NCBI RefSeq assembly: GCF_003651185.1
Contig: NZ_RCDC01000004.1
Span: forward strand, 206,541-270,540
Reading direction: 5' to 3'
DNA from: Stenotrophomonas rhizophila
Lineage (GTDB): Bacteria > Pseudomonadota > Gammaproteobacteria > Xanthomonadales > Xanthomonadaceae
DNA length: 64,000 bases
Shown: positions 1 through 9,938 of the stretch, piece after piece
Numbering within the stretch: position 1 is the stretch's first letter
Layout: each line of letters begins with the position of its first letter
Notes under the pieces: generated by a model
The model's database searches: none
Told to the model about the DNA's origin: nothing
The model's input: only the letters and a program-made list of their open reading frames with translations
Translations under genes and position numbers: made by a program

Positions 1-3
1 GGA

Positions 4-1245
4 TCAGCGCAGCAGGCTGAGCACGTTCTGCGGCACCTGGTTGGCCTGGGCCAGCATGGCCGTACCGGCCTGCTGCAGGATCTGGGTGCGGGTCAGCTCT
101 GCGGTTTCCTTGGCGAAATCCGTGTCCTTGATGCGGCTACGCGACGCGGACAGGTTTTCGGTCGAGGTCTGCAGGTTGGCCACCACCGAGGTGAAGCGGT
201 TCTGGATGGCGCCGAGGTCTGCACGGGTGCTATTGATCGATTCCAGTGCCTTGTCAACTACTTCCAGGGCGCGCTGGGCACCGACTACAGTGCCGATGTT
301 CAGCGAGGACAAGTTGGCGGCGCTGTCGGTACCCGCGCCGATGTCAGCCGTGACGGCGAATGCGGTTGCAGTGCCGAGGTCGACCTTTGCGGCGGCGACG
401 CCAGCAGTGTCTAGATCAACCTTGACCGAACTGAGGGTGATCACACCAGCAGTAGCTGCGCCGGTGGTGCTATTGACCGCCTGCGCTGCGTGCACGCCCG
501 TCTCGCCGATCTTGGCATTGACTGCTGCGACGACAGCGTTAAGCGCATTCTGCACGGTAGCTGCAGCGGACTCGGTCGCGGCTGCGGTGGTATCCGGGTT
601 GCTGCTAGTGCCCTGTTCGAAGGTGATAGTTCCGAGATCGATGTCGCCGATCTTGACGCCCTCGATCTTGCCGTCGGCCAAGGCTGTCGCCGCGGCCATG
701 GTCAAGGTGCCGTCCGACGAGAAGGCGCCACTTCCGAGCGAGTCGGTCTTCGCGTTCACCACCTTGTCGATGGCAATTGCCTGGCCGGCGTTGGCGCCGA
801 CCTGGAACAGCTGACTCGAGAACGAGCCATCCAGCAGCTTGGTGCCGTTAAAGTCAGACTGCTTGGCCACACGGTCGATTTCACTGACCAGCTGGGTGAC
901 TTCAGCCTGCAGGGCCTTGCGGTCGCTGGCGGAATTGGTGGCGTTGGACGACTGGACCGACAGCTCACGGATACGCTGCAGGTTGTTGCCGATTTCGCTC
1001 AGCGAACCTTCGGCGACCTGGGCCAGCGAGATGCCGTCGTTGGCATTGCGGATGGCCACATCGGTACCGCGGATCTGGGTGCCGAAGCGCTCGGAGATCG
1101 CCAGGCCGGCGGCGTCGTCCTTGGCGCTGTTGATGCGCGAACCCGACGACAGGCGCTGGATGGTGGTGGCCAGGGAGCTGCCGCTGGTGCTCAGGTTACG
1201 CTGAGCATTCAACGACATCGTGTTGGTGTTGATGACTTGTGCCAT
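4..1245 (-). CDS. fliC: Flagellin, first tandem copy
   Basis: This 413-residue flagellin is exported through the flagellar type III system and polymerises into the filament. The conserved D0/D1 N-terminus (starting MAQVINTNTMSLNAQ) and C-terminus (ending VPQNVLSLLR) are nearly identical to those of the neighbouring copy at 1318-2541. The central region, roughly residues 160-310, is different in sequence. Residue 36 is Ser (SSGSRINSAKDD), where the neighbour has the usual Leu (SSGLRINSAKDD). Only 72 bp separate it from the upstream flagellin and no sigma-28 promoter is visible there, so it may depend on readthrough from that gene. The stop codon is at the left edge of the window, so further flagellin copies may lie outside. 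Confidence 0.95.
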   Translation of the reverse strand: MAQVINTNTMSLNAQRNLSTSGSSLATTIQRLSSGSRINSAKDDAAGLAISERFGTQIRGTDVAIRNANDGISLAQVAEGSLSEIGNNLQRIRELSVQSSNATNSASDRKALQAEVTQLVSEIDRVAKQSDFNGTKLLDGSFSSQLFQVGANAGQAIAIDKVVNAKTDSLGSGAFSSDGTLTMAAATALADGKIEGVKIGDIDLGTITFEQGTSSNPDTTAAATESAAATVQNALNAVVAAVNAKIGETGVHAAQAVNSTTGAATAGVITLSSVKVDLDTAGVAAAKVDLGTATAFAVTADIGAGTDSAANLSSLNIGTVVGAQRALEVVDKALESINSTRADLGAIQNRFTSVVANLQTSTENLSASRSRIKDTDFAKETAELTRTQILQQAGTAMLAQANQVPQNVLSLLR

Positions 1246-1285
1246 GAGGAAGGGTCCTTGAGCAGTTGCACGTGAGTTGGGTTAG

Positions 1286-1311
1286 CCGCCCCTGACGTGC
1301 TTCAGGGGCGT
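1286..1311 (-). terminator. Hairpin between the two flagellin genes
   Basis: The arms CGCCCCTGA and TCAGGGGCG surround a 6-nt loop just downstream of the stop of the second flagellin gene. No T-run follows on the minus strand. It may only attenuate transcription into the first copy, or protect the 3' end of the upstream mRNA. Confidence 0.45.
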
Positions 1312-1317
1312 CGCATG

Positions 1318-2541
1318 TCAGCGCTGCAACAGGCTGAGCACGTTCTGGGGAACCTGGTTGGCCTGGGCCAGCATGGCGGTGCCGGCCTGCTGCAGGATCT
1401 GGGTACGGGTCAGTTCCGCGGTTTCCTTGGCGAAATCGGTGTCGCGGATGCGGCTCCGCGAGGCCGACAGATTTTCCGAGGAGGTCTGCAGGTTGGCCAC
1501 CACCGAGGTGAAGCGGTTCTGGATGGCGCCGAGGTCGGCGCGGACGCTGTTGACGGATTCCAGCGCCTTGTCGACGATTTCCAGAGCCTGCTGGGCGCCG
1601 GCAACGGTGTCGATCTTGATGTCAGAGACATGCGACGGACCGCCACCCGCGGCAGGCGTGTTCAAGGCGGCGGGAGGCGTCCCAGCGGAAGTAACGGCCA
1701 CGTCGGCCACCTTGTTGTCTGCCTTGATCGAGGTCAGGGTAATGACACCAGGAGTGGCAACACCCGCCGCGTCGGTCTGTTGTGCAGCATGCAGACCGGT
1801 TTCACTCAACTTGCCGTTGATGGCCGCCATCATGGCCTTGGTGGCGTTTTCCTGATTCTTGGTCGCGGTCGCCGCTTGTTCCGCCGTGGTGCCGGCGGGG
1901 ACGGTGTAGTCGAACTCGACATCGCCGATGCTGATCTCACCCACCATCACGCCTTCGATCTTTCCCGCTGCAGTGGTAACTGCTGCCGCGTTGAGCGTGA
2001 TGCTGCCGGCGTCGACGAAGGTGGTGGCGCCCAAAGAGGTCGCCTTTGCATCCACGACGCTGTTGATCGCGATCGCCTGACCCGCATTCGCACCTACCTG
2101 GAACAGCTGGCTGGTGAAACTGCCGTCCAGCAGCTTGGTGCCGTTGAAGTCGGACTGCTTGGCCACGCGGTCGATTTCGCTGACCAGCTGGGTCACTTCG
2201 GCCTGCAGTGCCTTGCGGTCGCTGGCCGAGTTGGTGGCGTTGGAGGCCTGCACAGCCAGTTCACGGACGCGCTGCAGGTTGTTGCCGATCTCGCTCAGCG
2301 AACCTTCGGCGACCTGGGCCAGCGAGATGCCGTCATTGGCGTTGCGGATCGCGACATCGGTGCCGCGGATCTGGGTGCCGAAGCGCTCGGAGATTGCCAG
2401 GCCGGCGGCGTCGTCTTTTGCGCTGTTGATGCGCAGGCCCGACGACAGGCGCTGGATGGTGGTAGCGAGCGAGCTGCCGCTGGTGCTCAGGTTGCGCTGA
2501 GCGTTGAGCGACATCGTATTGGTGTTGATTACCTGTGCCAT
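1318..2541 (-). CDS. fliC: Flagellin, second tandem copy
   Basis: This 407-residue flagellin has conserved D0/D1 ends (MAQVINTNTMSLNAQ at the N-terminus, QNVLSLLQR at the C-terminus) and an unrelated-looking central region at about residues 160-300. The start is supported by an AGGGAGA ribosome-binding site 8 nt upstream of the ATG. A good sigma-28 promoter lies about 90 nt upstream, so this copy is probably a late class flagellar gene controlled by FliA/FlgM. It sits directly after the flgL terminator and reads in the same direction as the rod-hook operon. Confidence 0.95.
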   Translation of the reverse strand: MAQVINTNTMSLNAQRNLSTSGSSLATTIQRLSSGLRINSAKDDAAGLAISERFGTQIRGTDVAIRNANDGISLAQVAEGSLSEIGNNLQRVRELAVQASNATNSASDRKALQAEVTQLVSEIDRVAKQSDFNGTKLLDGSFTSQLFQVGANAGQAIAINSVVDAKATSLGATTFVDAGSITLNAAAVTTAAGKIEGVMVGEISIGDVEFDYTVPAGTTAEQAATATKNQENATKAMMAAINGKLSETGLHAAQQTDAAGVATPGVITLTSIKADNKVADVAVTSAGTPPAALNTPAAGGGPSHVSDIKIDTVAGAQQALEIVDKALESVNSVRADLGAIQNRFTSVVANLQTSSENLSASRSRIRDTDFAKETAELTRTQILQQAGTAMLAQANQVPQNVLSLLQR

Positions 2542-2634
2542 GGGTCGTCTCCCTTATTGGAATCCCGGTGGTGAATGGAACGAAGCGCCGCCGTTTTTTT
2601 GTTTTTGGCTGTGTGCTTCGCTGTTGCCAAATCA

Positions 2635-2661
2635 ATAACGGCGCTTTGTCAACAACCTTTA
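2635..2661 (-). promoter_or_regulatory. Sigma-28 promoter of the second flagellin gene
   Basis: On the minus strand the sequence reads TAAAGGTT, 11 nt, GCCGTTAT. The FliA consensus is TAAAGTTT-N11-GCCGATAA. It leaves a 5' leader of roughly 85-90 nt before the ATG at 2541. Confidence 0.85.
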
Positions 2662-2723
2662 GGCGGAGATTCACGCGGATCTGCAGGGGAGGCGGAGGCG
2701 GCCCGATTTCACGCCCCAAAACG

Positions 2724-2760
2724 AAAAAGGCCGCGATGCTCAAAGCATCGCGGCCTTCAG
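2724..2760 (-). terminator. Intrinsic terminator after flgL
   Basis: On the minus strand the arms AAGGCCGCGATGCT and AGCATCGCGGCCTT pair around a very short loop and are followed by TTTCGTTTT. It lies just after the flgL stop and separates the long rod-hook operon from the flagellin genes. Confidence 0.9.
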
Positions 2761-2782
2761 GCCAACCCGGGTTGCAGGGGGG

Positions 2783-3985
2783 TCAGCGGATCATGTTGAA
2801 CAGCGACATCGACTGCATCTGCGAGAACAGCGTCTGGGCCGCCTGCAGGGCGGTCTTCTCCAGCTGGTACTGGCTCAGTGCATCGGCGTAGTCCAGGTCG
2901 CGCATCTGCGAGAGGGTGGTCTTGAGCGTGACGACGTTCGATTCCCGCATGTCCGAGGCGTTGTCCAGCGCCTTGAGCTGGGCGCCGCCGGCGGCGCGGG
3001 AGTCGATCATCCGCTCCGAGGCGCGGGCCACGTCGCGCAGGCCGCTCTGCAGCAGGTTCTGCTGGGCTGCCTGCTGGGCGGGGGTACCGGTATCCATCTT
3101 CAGTGCGCCGATCAGCGAATCCAGGGTGCCAAAGATGTCGCGGCTGGACGCGGGGCTGACCTCGACGATATCGCCCGCGGCGGGCGCACCTTCGATGTGA
3201 AGGCGCACGCCGTTGACCACCAGGTCGTCGCCGGTCTTGAGCGTGCCGCTGGACACTACGGCGCCACCGGCATCCAGCAGGTCATAGCTGTCGGCGCCAG
3301 TGAAGCGCACGCTGAAGCCTTCTCCATTCCAGCTGCCGTCGCTGTCGCGGGTGATGTTGGTCAGCACGGCGCTGCCGGTATTGCCGGGGCTGGCCTTGCC
3401 ATTCACATGCCCGTCGCCGGTGACGATGCGCATGAAGATCTCGCTGCCGGGCAGGGCGTCCTTCACGTAGGTGTCCGGGCCAACCTCCACCTCGCGCTGG
3501 TTCTGGTCGCCGTTGTAGACGATGCGGCCATCCACCTGGCTGAAGGGCGGGCTGCCGTCATCCGTACCACCGAAGAGATAGCGGCCGGTACCGTCGGTAC
3601 TGTTGGCCACCGCGAGCAGATTGCCGCGGATCGCTTCGATTTCCGTGACCATCGATTGCTTGTCGGCGGCGGCCAGGCCCGGGTTGTTGGCGTAGATGGT
3701 CAACTCGGTGATGCGGCCCATCATGTCGCCCACCTGGGCCAGCGCGTTTTCCTGCAGCCCCAGCCGGTTCTGCACGTTGCCGGCGTTGAGCTGCATGCGG
3801 TCCAGCGAAGCCAGGGTGCGGTCCAGGCCGACCGCGCTGCCGGCCGAGACCGGGTCGTCCTTGGCCGACACGATCTTGCTGCCGGTGGCGATCTGGCGCT
3901 CCAGATGGTTCATCTTCGCCTGCGAGGCGAGCATCAGGGACACCGACTGATTGAACATCATCCCGGTGGAAATGCGGTTGTTCAT
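2783..3985 (-). CDS. flgL: Flagellar hook-filament junction protein FlgL (HAP3)
   Basis: This 400-residue protein has the flagellin-like N-terminal signature (RISTGMMFNQS, then QIATGSKIVSAKDDP) and a C-terminal helix ending FNMIR, as in FlgL. It is the second of the two junction proteins that join hook and filament. The ATG overlaps the flgK stop codon (ATGA), so translation is probably coupled. It is the last gene of the rod-hook operon and is followed by a strong terminator. Confidence 0.95.
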   Translation of the reverse strand: MNNRISTGMMFNQSVSLMLASQAKMNHLERQIATGSKIVSAKDDPVSAGSAVGLDRTLASLDRMQLNAGNVQNRLGLQENALAQVGDMMGRITELTIYANNPGLAAADKQSMVTEIEAIRGNLLAVANSTDGTGRYLFGGTDDGSPPFSQVDGRIVYNGDQNQREVEVGPDTYVKDALPGSEIFMRIVTGDGHVNGKASPGNTGSAVLTNITRDSDGSWNGEGFSVRFTGADSYDLLDAGGAVVSSGTLKTGDDLVVNGVRLHIEGAPAAGDIVEVSPASSRDIFGTLDSLIGALKMDTGTPAQQAAQQNLLQSGLRDVARASERMIDSRAAGGAQLKALDNASDMRESNVVTLKTTLSQMRDLDYADALSQYQLEKTALQAAQTLFSQMQSMSLFNMIR

Positions 3986-5862
3986 CGCGAGACGGCTCCG
4001 AGGATGGTCTGGAACATGTTGTCGGCAGTGGAGATCAGCTGCGAGGCGGCCTGGTAGGCCTGCTGCAGGCGGAGCATGTCCGAGGCCTCCTCATCCAGGT
4101 TCACGCCGGAGATCGAGTCGCGCGCGGCCTGGGCCTGGTCGGTGATCACCTGTTGCGCCATCAGCGAGTACTCCGCAGAGCGTGCGGCCGCGCCGACCTG
4201 GGTGGTCAGGCCGCCGAGCGCGCCGCTGAGCGTGACCGTGCCCGCATTGAAGGTCTTGGCCTGCTCGACCTTGGCCAGCAGCAAGGCATTGCTGTTGTCC
4301 GAGGAACCGGCCGGGGTCGGCCCGATGTTGAAGGTGTCGCCGGTCTTGGGCGCGCCGTCGAGGACAAAGCTCCAGCCGTTGGCGGTGATGGTCTGGCCGG
4401 CGGTGTAGGTGCTGGGGGGGCCGCCATCGATGGTGTATTCGGTGGCACTGATGAACACGATCGCCGCCGGATTACGCAGGGCGGCGTTGTCCGGGTCGGT
4501 CACCTTGACCCCGGTGAGCTTGCCGGTGCCGGTGTTCGCCATCGCGGCGGTGCCCTTGATCGGGGCGGCGGCGGCGATGCGCGAGGTATCGGTGATCGCC
4601 ACGGCCATGCTGCCGGCCACGCCTGCGGTGGGCTGCAGCAGGAAGCGGTCGTCCTTGGCCGGCGTGCCGCTCATGACCAGCGCTACGCCGTTGAGTAACA
4701 GCGGGTCGGCTGCGGTGCCGGCGCCGGTCATCGGGATGGCGGCGCCGGTGTCGGCGCGGGTGGCCTGCCACTGGGTGCCATCGAACTTCATCACGATGTT
4801 CTGGCCGTCCAGCTTGGAGAGGTCGCCGAAGCTGGCGCTCATGCTGGCGGTGCCGACGTTGGCGCTGTTGGCGGTGATGCGTGGGTTGCCGATGGTGAAG
4901 AAGTCACCGCCCATGTTGCCGTACAGATCCGCGCCCTGGCGGTGGACGTCGTTGAAGCTGCTGGCCATGCCGATCGCCAGCTTGCCCAGTTCGGCCTGGG
5001 CCGGGGTCAGCACGGTGTCGCGGAACTCCAGCAGGCCACCGATCTGGCCACCGAGCGTCTTGCCCTCGATGGTGATCTTCTGGCCCTGGCTTTCCAGCGC
5101 CAGCTGCAGCCGCTCGGGCTGATAGGGATCGGTGACGGTGGTGACCTTGGAGGCCGTGGTGCCGACCACCAGCGCCTGGCCGCCGGCGGTGTAGACGTTC
5201 ATCAGCCCGCCGTCCTGCATCACCGCGGTGCCGCCGGTGTAGCCGACCAGATTGGCGATCAGCTGGTCGCGGCGGTCGAGCAGATCCGGCGCGGCGGTCG
5301 CGGCATTGCCGCCGATCGACCCATTGAGCTGGGCAATCTCCTGGGCCAACCGGTTGATCTCGGTGGCGCCGGCGATCAGACCGTTGTTGACCTCGCCATT
5401 GAGGTTGTTGAGCTGGGTGTTGAGCTGCTGGAAGCGGTTGGCCAGGGTCTTGCCGCTGTCCAGCATGTTCTGCCGGTCGGCACTGCCGGAGGCATTGGAG
5501 GACAGCCCGCTGACCGAATCGAAGAAGTTGGACCACACCCCGGCGACGTTGGTCGCGGTGTCGGAGAACATCGCATCCACGCGATCGGCCATGGTCGAGA
5601 GCTGCTTCAGGCGCGCCAGTTCACCGCTGCCATCGAGCAGCCGCGAGATCGCCAGCTGGTCCGCCACCCGGCGGACGTCGGTGATGCGGGTGCCATTGCC
5701 CACGTCGCCGTACCCGTAGTTCTGCGGGTCGGCCGTGGCGAAGTCCACCTTCTGCCGGCTGTAGCCCGGGGTCTTGATGTTGGCGACGTTGTGGCTGGTG
5801 GTCGCCAGGGCCCGCTGGAAAGCGAGCAGGGCGCTGGTGCCGGTGGAGAGTACGCTGGACAT
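3982..5862 (-). CDS. flgK: Flagellar hook-associated protein FlgK (HAP1)
   Basis: This 626-residue hook-filament junction protein begins MSSVLSTGTSALLAFQRAL and carries the rod-hook N-terminal motif SHNVANIKTPGYSRQ. The C-terminus has the conserved helix around SGVNLDEEASDMLRLQQAYQ. Length and ends match the family. It lies 8 bp after flgJ and overlaps flgL by 4 bp. Confidence 0.96.
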   Translation of the reverse strand: MSSVLSTGTSALLAFQRALATTSHNVANIKTPGYSRQKVDFATADPQNYGYGDVGNGTRITDVRRVADQLAISRLLDGSGELARLKQLSTMADRVDAMFSDTATNVAGVWSNFFDSVSGLSSNASGSADRQNMLDSGKTLANRFQQLNTQLNNLNGEVNNGLIAGATEINRLAQEIAQLNGSIGGNAATAAPDLLDRRDQLIANLVGYTGGTAVMQDGGLMNVYTAGGQALVVGTTASKVTTVTDPYQPERLQLALESQGQKITIEGKTLGGQIGGLLEFRDTVLTPAQAELGKLAIGMASSFNDVHRQGADLYGNMGGDFFTIGNPRITANSANVGTASMSASFGDLSKLDGQNIVMKFDGTQWQATRADTGAAIPMTGAGTAADPLLLNGVALVMSGTPAKDDRFLLQPTAGVAGSMAVAITDTSRIAAAAPIKGTAAMANTGTGKLTGVKVTDPDNAALRNPAAIVFISATEYTIDGGPPSTYTAGQTITANGWSFVLDGAPKTGDTFNIGPTPAGSSDNSNALLLAKVEQAKTFNAGTVTLSGALGGLTTQVGAAARSAEYSLMAQQVITDQAQAARDSISGVNLDEEASDMLRLQQAYQAASQLISTADNMFQTILGAVSR

Positions 5863-5870
5863 GGATTACC

Positions 5871-7085
5871 TCAACGACGGATGACACCCAGCCCGGTCGG
5901 GCTGGCGGTGCTGGCAAAGGTGCGGCCCAGGCGCTCGCCGGCATCGCTCACCGCCGCGACGGCGCGCTCGATGGTCGGGCCGCCGGCGATCGCGGCGATC
6001 TTGGCCGCGTAGGTCGGGTCGGTGGCGTAGCCGGCGCGCTGCAGCCCCTGCGCGAAGCTGCGCACGTTGCTGCCGGCCTGGAGGGCGTTCTGGTAGCGCG
6101 GGCTGGTCTTCAGCAGGCGCACGTAGTCGGCGAAGCTCTCGCCGACCGAGTTGTAGGCGCGGAAGCTCGCCGTTTCGTTACGGCGCACGCCGTTGACGTA
6201 TTCATGGGTGCCGCTGGTGGCACGTTCGCCCTGCCAGCCGTTGGCTTTGATCCCGAACAGATTGTGCGAGCTGTCGCCACCACTGCGCCGGACCAGCTTG
6301 CGGCCCCAGCCGGTTTCCAGTGCGGCCTGGGCGACCAGCGCCTTGGCATCCACGCCGAGTTCGCGTGCGGCCTGCTGGGCATGGCCCCAGATGCTGGCCA
6401 CGAAGCCTTCCGGCGTGTGCGGGCCGAGCTCGGCGGCAGCCGTGTTGGCCGCCAGGGTATCGGCGGCGCTCGGGCCGGTGGCCGCAGTGCGGTTGACGCC
6501 GGTCCAGCGGTCATCGGCCATGGCCCAGTGGGCGCTGGCCGGATCGGTATCGGCGACTGCCGCGTAGGGATCGCTGCGGCCGATCGCCTCATGCATCTGG
6601 CTGCTTTCACGGCCGGCAATCAGGTCCAGGGCACGCTCCATCGGCTGCAGCACGGCCGACGGCTCACCACCGCCGAGCTGCTGCAGCAGGTCAACCTCGC
6701 GCGGCGCGGCCGGTGCGGTGCTGGCCGGCAGCGGCATGGCGGCGGCCGGTGCATTGAGCTGATAGGCACGCAGGGCGGCGGCCGGGTTGAGCGTGGTATC
6801 GACCGGCTTGGCCGTCTCGCCCTCGGCGCCACCCAGCTGGCGCGCGATCATGCTCGACAGCCCCAGGCCACGGCCGCGGGTCATCGCATCGGCGATCTTC
6901 TGGTCGTACATTTCGCGGAACATGGTGTTTTCGCCGGGGAACAGCGAATCGCCGAAGCTCGCTTCACGCATGCTCTTGATCAGCATCTGCGCGAACTGGC
7001 CTTCCAGCTGCCGGGCGACCTTGTCGACCTTGGCCGGGCTGTTGGGCTGGGCGGGATTGAGTTCCAGGGCCGGTTGAATGCGCAT
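5871..7085 (-). CDS. flgJ: Flagellar rod assembly protein and muramidase FlgJ
   Basis: This 404-residue two-domain FlgJ has an N-terminal rod-scaffold domain (about residues 15-110, including FRDMYDQ-like FREMYDQKIADAMT). A linker of about 120 residues follows. The C-terminal domain is a glucosaminidase-type peptidoglycan hydrolase (about 225-385). The likely catalytic Glu is in AALETGWGR. The enzyme opens the cell wall so that the rod can pass through the periplasm. The linker is longer than in enteric FlgJ. It is in tight operon spacing between flgI and flgK. Confidence 0.95.
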   Translation of the reverse strand: MRIQPALELNPAQPNSPAKVDKVARQLEGQFAQMLIKSMREASFGDSLFPGENTMFREMYDQKIADAMTRGRGLGLSSMIARQLGGAEGETAKPVDTTLNPAAALRAYQLNAPAAAMPLPASTAPAAPREVDLLQQLGGGEPSAVLQPMERALDLIAGRESSQMHEAIGRSDPYAAVADTDPASAHWAMADDRWTGVNRTAATGPSAADTLAANTAAAELGPHTPEGFVASIWGHAQQAARELGVDAKALVAQAALETGWGRKLVRRSGGDSSHNLFGIKANGWQGERATSGTHEYVNGVRRNETASFRAYNSVGESFADYVRLLKTSPRYQNALQAGSNVRSFAQGLQRAGYATDPTYAAKIAAIAGGPTIERAVAAVSDAGERLGRTFASTASPTGLGVIRR

Positions 7086-7086
7086 G

Positions 7087-8325
7087 TCAGATCACCTCGA
7101 GTTCGGCGCTGAGCGCGCCGGCCTGCTTGAGGGCTTCCAGGATGGCGATCAGATCGCCCGGGGCGGCGCCCACGGCGTTCACCGCGTGCACGATTTCATC
7201 CAGCGTGGTGCCGCCGCTGAACTTGAACATGCGGCTGCCATCGTTGGTCGCGGTGATGGTCGACTGGGGCGTGACCGCCGTCTGGCCGCCGCTGAACGCG
7301 CCCGGCTGGCTGACGTTGAGATTCTCGTTGATGGTCACCGTAAGCGAGCCGTGCGAGATCGCGGCCGCGCCGACGCGGACCTGCGCACCGATCACCACGG
7401 TGCCGGTCCGCGAATTGACCACCACCTTGGCCGGCGCACTGCCGGGAGTGAGTTCCAGGTTTTCGATACGAGCCAGCAGACCGATGCGTGCGCCCGGATC
7501 AGAGGGTGCGTTGACCGCAACGGTGACGCCATCGATCGCGCGGGCGGCGCCTTCACCGAACGCATTGTTCAATGCCGAGACCATCCGCGAGACGGTGGTG
7601 AAGTCGTTCTTGTGCAGGTTCAGGGTGATGTCGCCACCACCGCTGAACACGTCCGGCAATGCACGTTCGACGGTCGCGCCGTTCGGAATGCGGCCGACGC
7701 TGGGCACGTTGACCGAGACGCGCGAGCCATCCTTGCCCTGCACGCCGAAGCCGCCGACGATCAGGTTGCCCTGGGCGATCGCATAGACCTGACCATCGGC
7801 ACCGCGCAGCGGCGCCATCAGCAGCGAGCCGCCGCGCAGCGAGACCGCGTTGCCCACCGAGGAAACGGTGATGTCGATCGGCTGGCCGGGCTTGGCGAAC
7901 GGCGGCAGTTCGGCATGGATCGCCACGGCCGCCACGTTCTTCAGCTGAGGATTGACGTTCGCGGGCACGTTCACGCCGAGTTCGCCGAGCAGATTCTTCA
8001 GGCTCTGCACGGTGAAGGGGGCCTGGCTGGTGCGGTCGCCGCTGCCATCCAGGCCAACCACCAGGCCGTAGCCGACCAGCGCATTGCCGCGCACGCCGCC
8101 GACCTGGGCCAGGTCCTTGATGCGCTCGGCGGAAGCAGGCGCAGCCAGCGCGAACACGGCCAGCAGCGCCACGATGGCGCGTGTCGTGTAGCGCGACGCC
8201 GCGCCCCATGACCAGAGGGCGCCGGTCGGCTCGAGGCGTCGCCACGCGCCCGGATCTGACCGCGCCGCCTCTGGGCACGCTTCGGCGCTTCGCTGACGGC
8301 AAATGAGGGAAAGGAAGAAAGTCAT
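7087..8325 (-). CDS. flgI: Flagellar P-ring protein FlgI with an unusually long leader
   Basis: The mature part starting [20 protein letters not shown] is a clear FlgI, which forms the periplasmic P-ring around the rod. FlgI is secreted by Sec. Here the hydrophobic signal segment ([17 protein letters not shown]) begins only at about residue 50. Forty-nine residues with two Cys and many charges precede it. The ATG at 8325 is the only in-frame ATG before the signal segment. A GTG at residue 52 would leave a leader with no positive charge. The first 49 codons include several codons uncommon in neighbouring genes, so this part may not be a normal coding sequence. Confidence 0.9.
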   Translation of the reverse strand: MTFFLSLICRQRSAEACPEAARSDPGAWRRLEPTGALWSWGAASRYTTRAIVALLAVFALAAPASAERIKDLAQVGGVRGNALVGYGLVVGLDGSGDRTSQAPFTVQSLKNLLGELGVNVPANVNPQLKNVAAVAIHAELPPFAKPGQPIDITVSSVGNAVSLRGGSLLMAPLRGADGQVYAIAQGNLIVGGFGVQGKDGSRVSVNVPSVGRIPNGATVERALPDVFSGGGDITLNLHKNDFTTVSRMVSALNNAFGEGAARAIDGVTVAVNAPSDPGARIGLLARIENLELTPGSAPAKVVVNSRTGTVVIGAQVRVGAAAISHGSLTVTINENLNVSQPGAFSGGQTAVTPQSTITATNDGSRMFKFSGGTTLDEIVHAVNAVGAAPGDLIAILEALKQAGALSAELEVI

Positions 8326-8332
8326 GTCAGGC

Positions 8333-9025
8333 TCAGTACGGCGCCAGCGCCGAGTTGAAGAAGCGGCTCAACCAGCCCATCGCATTGGATTGGGCGATCG
8401 CACCGCGGCCGCCGTAGACGATGCGGGCATCGGCAACACGGCTGGAAGGAATGGTGTTGTCCGGGAAGATGTCCGCCGCGCGTACGATGCCCTGCACCTG
8501 CACCAGCTCATCGCCGCGGTTCAAGCGCAGGTTCTTGGCGCCCTGTACCACCAGGTTGCCGTTGGGCAGGCGCTGGATCACCGTGACGGTCACGCTGCCC
8601 TGCAGGCGGTTGCTCTGCGCGCTGGTGCCCTTGCCGGTGAAATCGCGCGAGCCGGCGGCGCTGGCACTGAGGATGTCCTTGCCGCCCAGCGTGACCGGGG
8701 CACCGAAGATCGTCGGCGTGCCGATGCTCAGCTCTGACTCTTTCGAGGTGGAGGTGTTGGCGGTGGTCTGCGCGGTGGTGCTCTCGGTCAGGGTGATCGT
8801 GAGAAGGTCACCGACATCGCGGGCGCGCCGGTCCGAGTACAGCTGCAGGCCCGGGCCGGCAGCGTAGATTGCCCCGGCCGTGGCCTGGGCCGAGGGCGGC
8901 ATGATCGGTTCGACCGGCGCCATGGCCGGGTAGGGCCGGACATCGCCGGCGATCACGCAGCCACTCAGGGTGGAGACGATGACGGCGGCGGCGAGCAGGC
9001 GGAGGGTAGGGGCAAGACGCGACAT
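8333..9025 (-). CDS. flgH: Flagellar L-ring lipoprotein FlgH
   Basis: This 230-residue outer-membrane lipoprotein forms the L-ring. A lipoprotein signal peptide is visible, with lipobox LSGC at about residue 23. The FlgH core motifs [16 protein letters not shown] and [18 protein letters not shown] are present. It ends 8 bp before the flgI start and follows flgG by 22 bp. Confidence 0.96.
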   Translation of the reverse strand: MSRLAPTLRLLAAAVIVSTLSGCVIAGDVRPYPAMAPVEPIMPPSAQATAGAIYAAGPGLQLYSDRRARDVGDLLTITLTESTTAQTTANTSTSKESELSIGTPTIFGAPVTLGGKDILSASAAGSRDFTGKGTSAQSNRLQGSVTVTVIQRLPNGNLVVQGAKNLRLNRGDELVQVQGIVRAADIFPDNTIPSSRVADARIVYGGRGAIAQSNAMGWLSRFFNSALAPY

Positions 9026-9047
9026 GGCAGGTTCCCGGGTCGACCGA

Positions 9048-9833
9048 TCAGACGTTCTGGTTGAGATAGCCGAGCATCGCGTCGGTGGTGGAGATCGCTT
9101 TGGCGTTCATTTCGTAGGCGCGCTGGGTTTCGATCATCGAGACCAGTTCTTCCACCACGTTGACGTTGCTGCCTTCCAGCGCACCCTGCACCACGGTGCC
9201 CAGGCCGTTGAGGCCGGGGTTGCCGTTCTGCGCCGGGCCGGAGGCGGTGGTTTCCAGGAACAGGTTTTCACCGCGGGCCTGCAGGCCCGCCGGATTGACG
9301 AAGTCGGTCAGGGTCAGCGCGCCGATTTCCACCGAGGCGGCGTCGTCGGCCATCTTCACGCTGATGGTGCCGTCGGTGCCGATGGTGAGCGACTGCGCGC
9401 CTTCCGGAATCTGGATGCCCGGCTGCACCGGGTAGCCGCTGTTGGTGACCAGCTCGCCATCCTGGTTGCGCTGGAACGAGCCATCGCGGGTATAGGCCGA
9501 AGAACCATCCGGCATCTGCACTTCAAAGAAGCCGCGGCCGTTGACCATCACATCCAGCGCGCGGCCGGTCTGCTGCTGGCTGCCCTGCTCGAAGTTCTTG
9601 GAGGTGGCGACCACGCGCACACCGGTGCCCAGCTGCAGGCCCGAGGGCAACTGCGTCTGCGCCGAGGAAGCGCCGCCGGGCTGGCGGACCTGCTGGTACA
9701 GCAGATCTTCAAAGCTGGCACGGTCCTGCTTGAAACCGGTGGTGTTGGTGTTGGCGAGGTTGTTGGAAACCACCGACATGCGCGTCTGCTGCGCATCCAG
9801 TCCGGTCTTGGCGATCCACAATGCCTGGTTCAT
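9048..9833 (-). CDS. flgG: Flagellar distal rod protein FlgG
   Basis: This 261-residue FlgG starts [16 protein letters not shown], the standard FlgG start, with the rod motif [15 protein letters not shown] and a C-terminus of the family ([19 protein letters not shown]). It builds the distal rod. A further upstream start (9890) would add a 19-residue segment atypical for the family and is not chosen. A sigma-54 promoter lies 58 bp upstream in the 105-bp gap after flgF, so flgGHIJKL may form its own transcription unit. Confidence 0.96.
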   Translation of the reverse strand: MNQALWIAKTGLDAQQTRMSVVSNNLANTNTTGFKQDRASFEDLLYQQVRQPGGASSAQTQLPSGLQLGTGVRVVATSKNFEQGSQQQTGRALDVMVNGRGFFEVQMPDGSSAYTRDGSFQRNQDGELVTNSGYPVQPGIQIPEGAQSLTIGTDGTISVKMADDAASVEIGALTLTDFVNPAGLQARGENLFLETTASGPAQNGNPGLNGLGTVVQGALEGSNVNVVEELVSMIETQRAYEMNAKAISTTDAMLGYLNQNV

Positions 9834-9890
9834 GGCGTCATTCCTGTGTTGTAGCGGATGGCCGCGTGGTGCGGCCCTTGCGAAGGGCAA

Positions 9891-9906
9891 TGCATGGCGC
9901 GTGCCA
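9891..9906 (-). promoter_or_regulatory. Sigma-54 promoter before flgG
   Basis: The minus strand reads TGGCACG, 4 nt, ATGCA. The -24 element is perfect and the -12 element has one mismatch to TTGCA, with correct GG-GC spacing. It sits in the only large gap inside the rod-hook cluster (9834-9938). Confidence 0.7.
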
Positions 9907-9938
9907 GAACCGCGCCGGGATTACGTCACCGGCGATGG

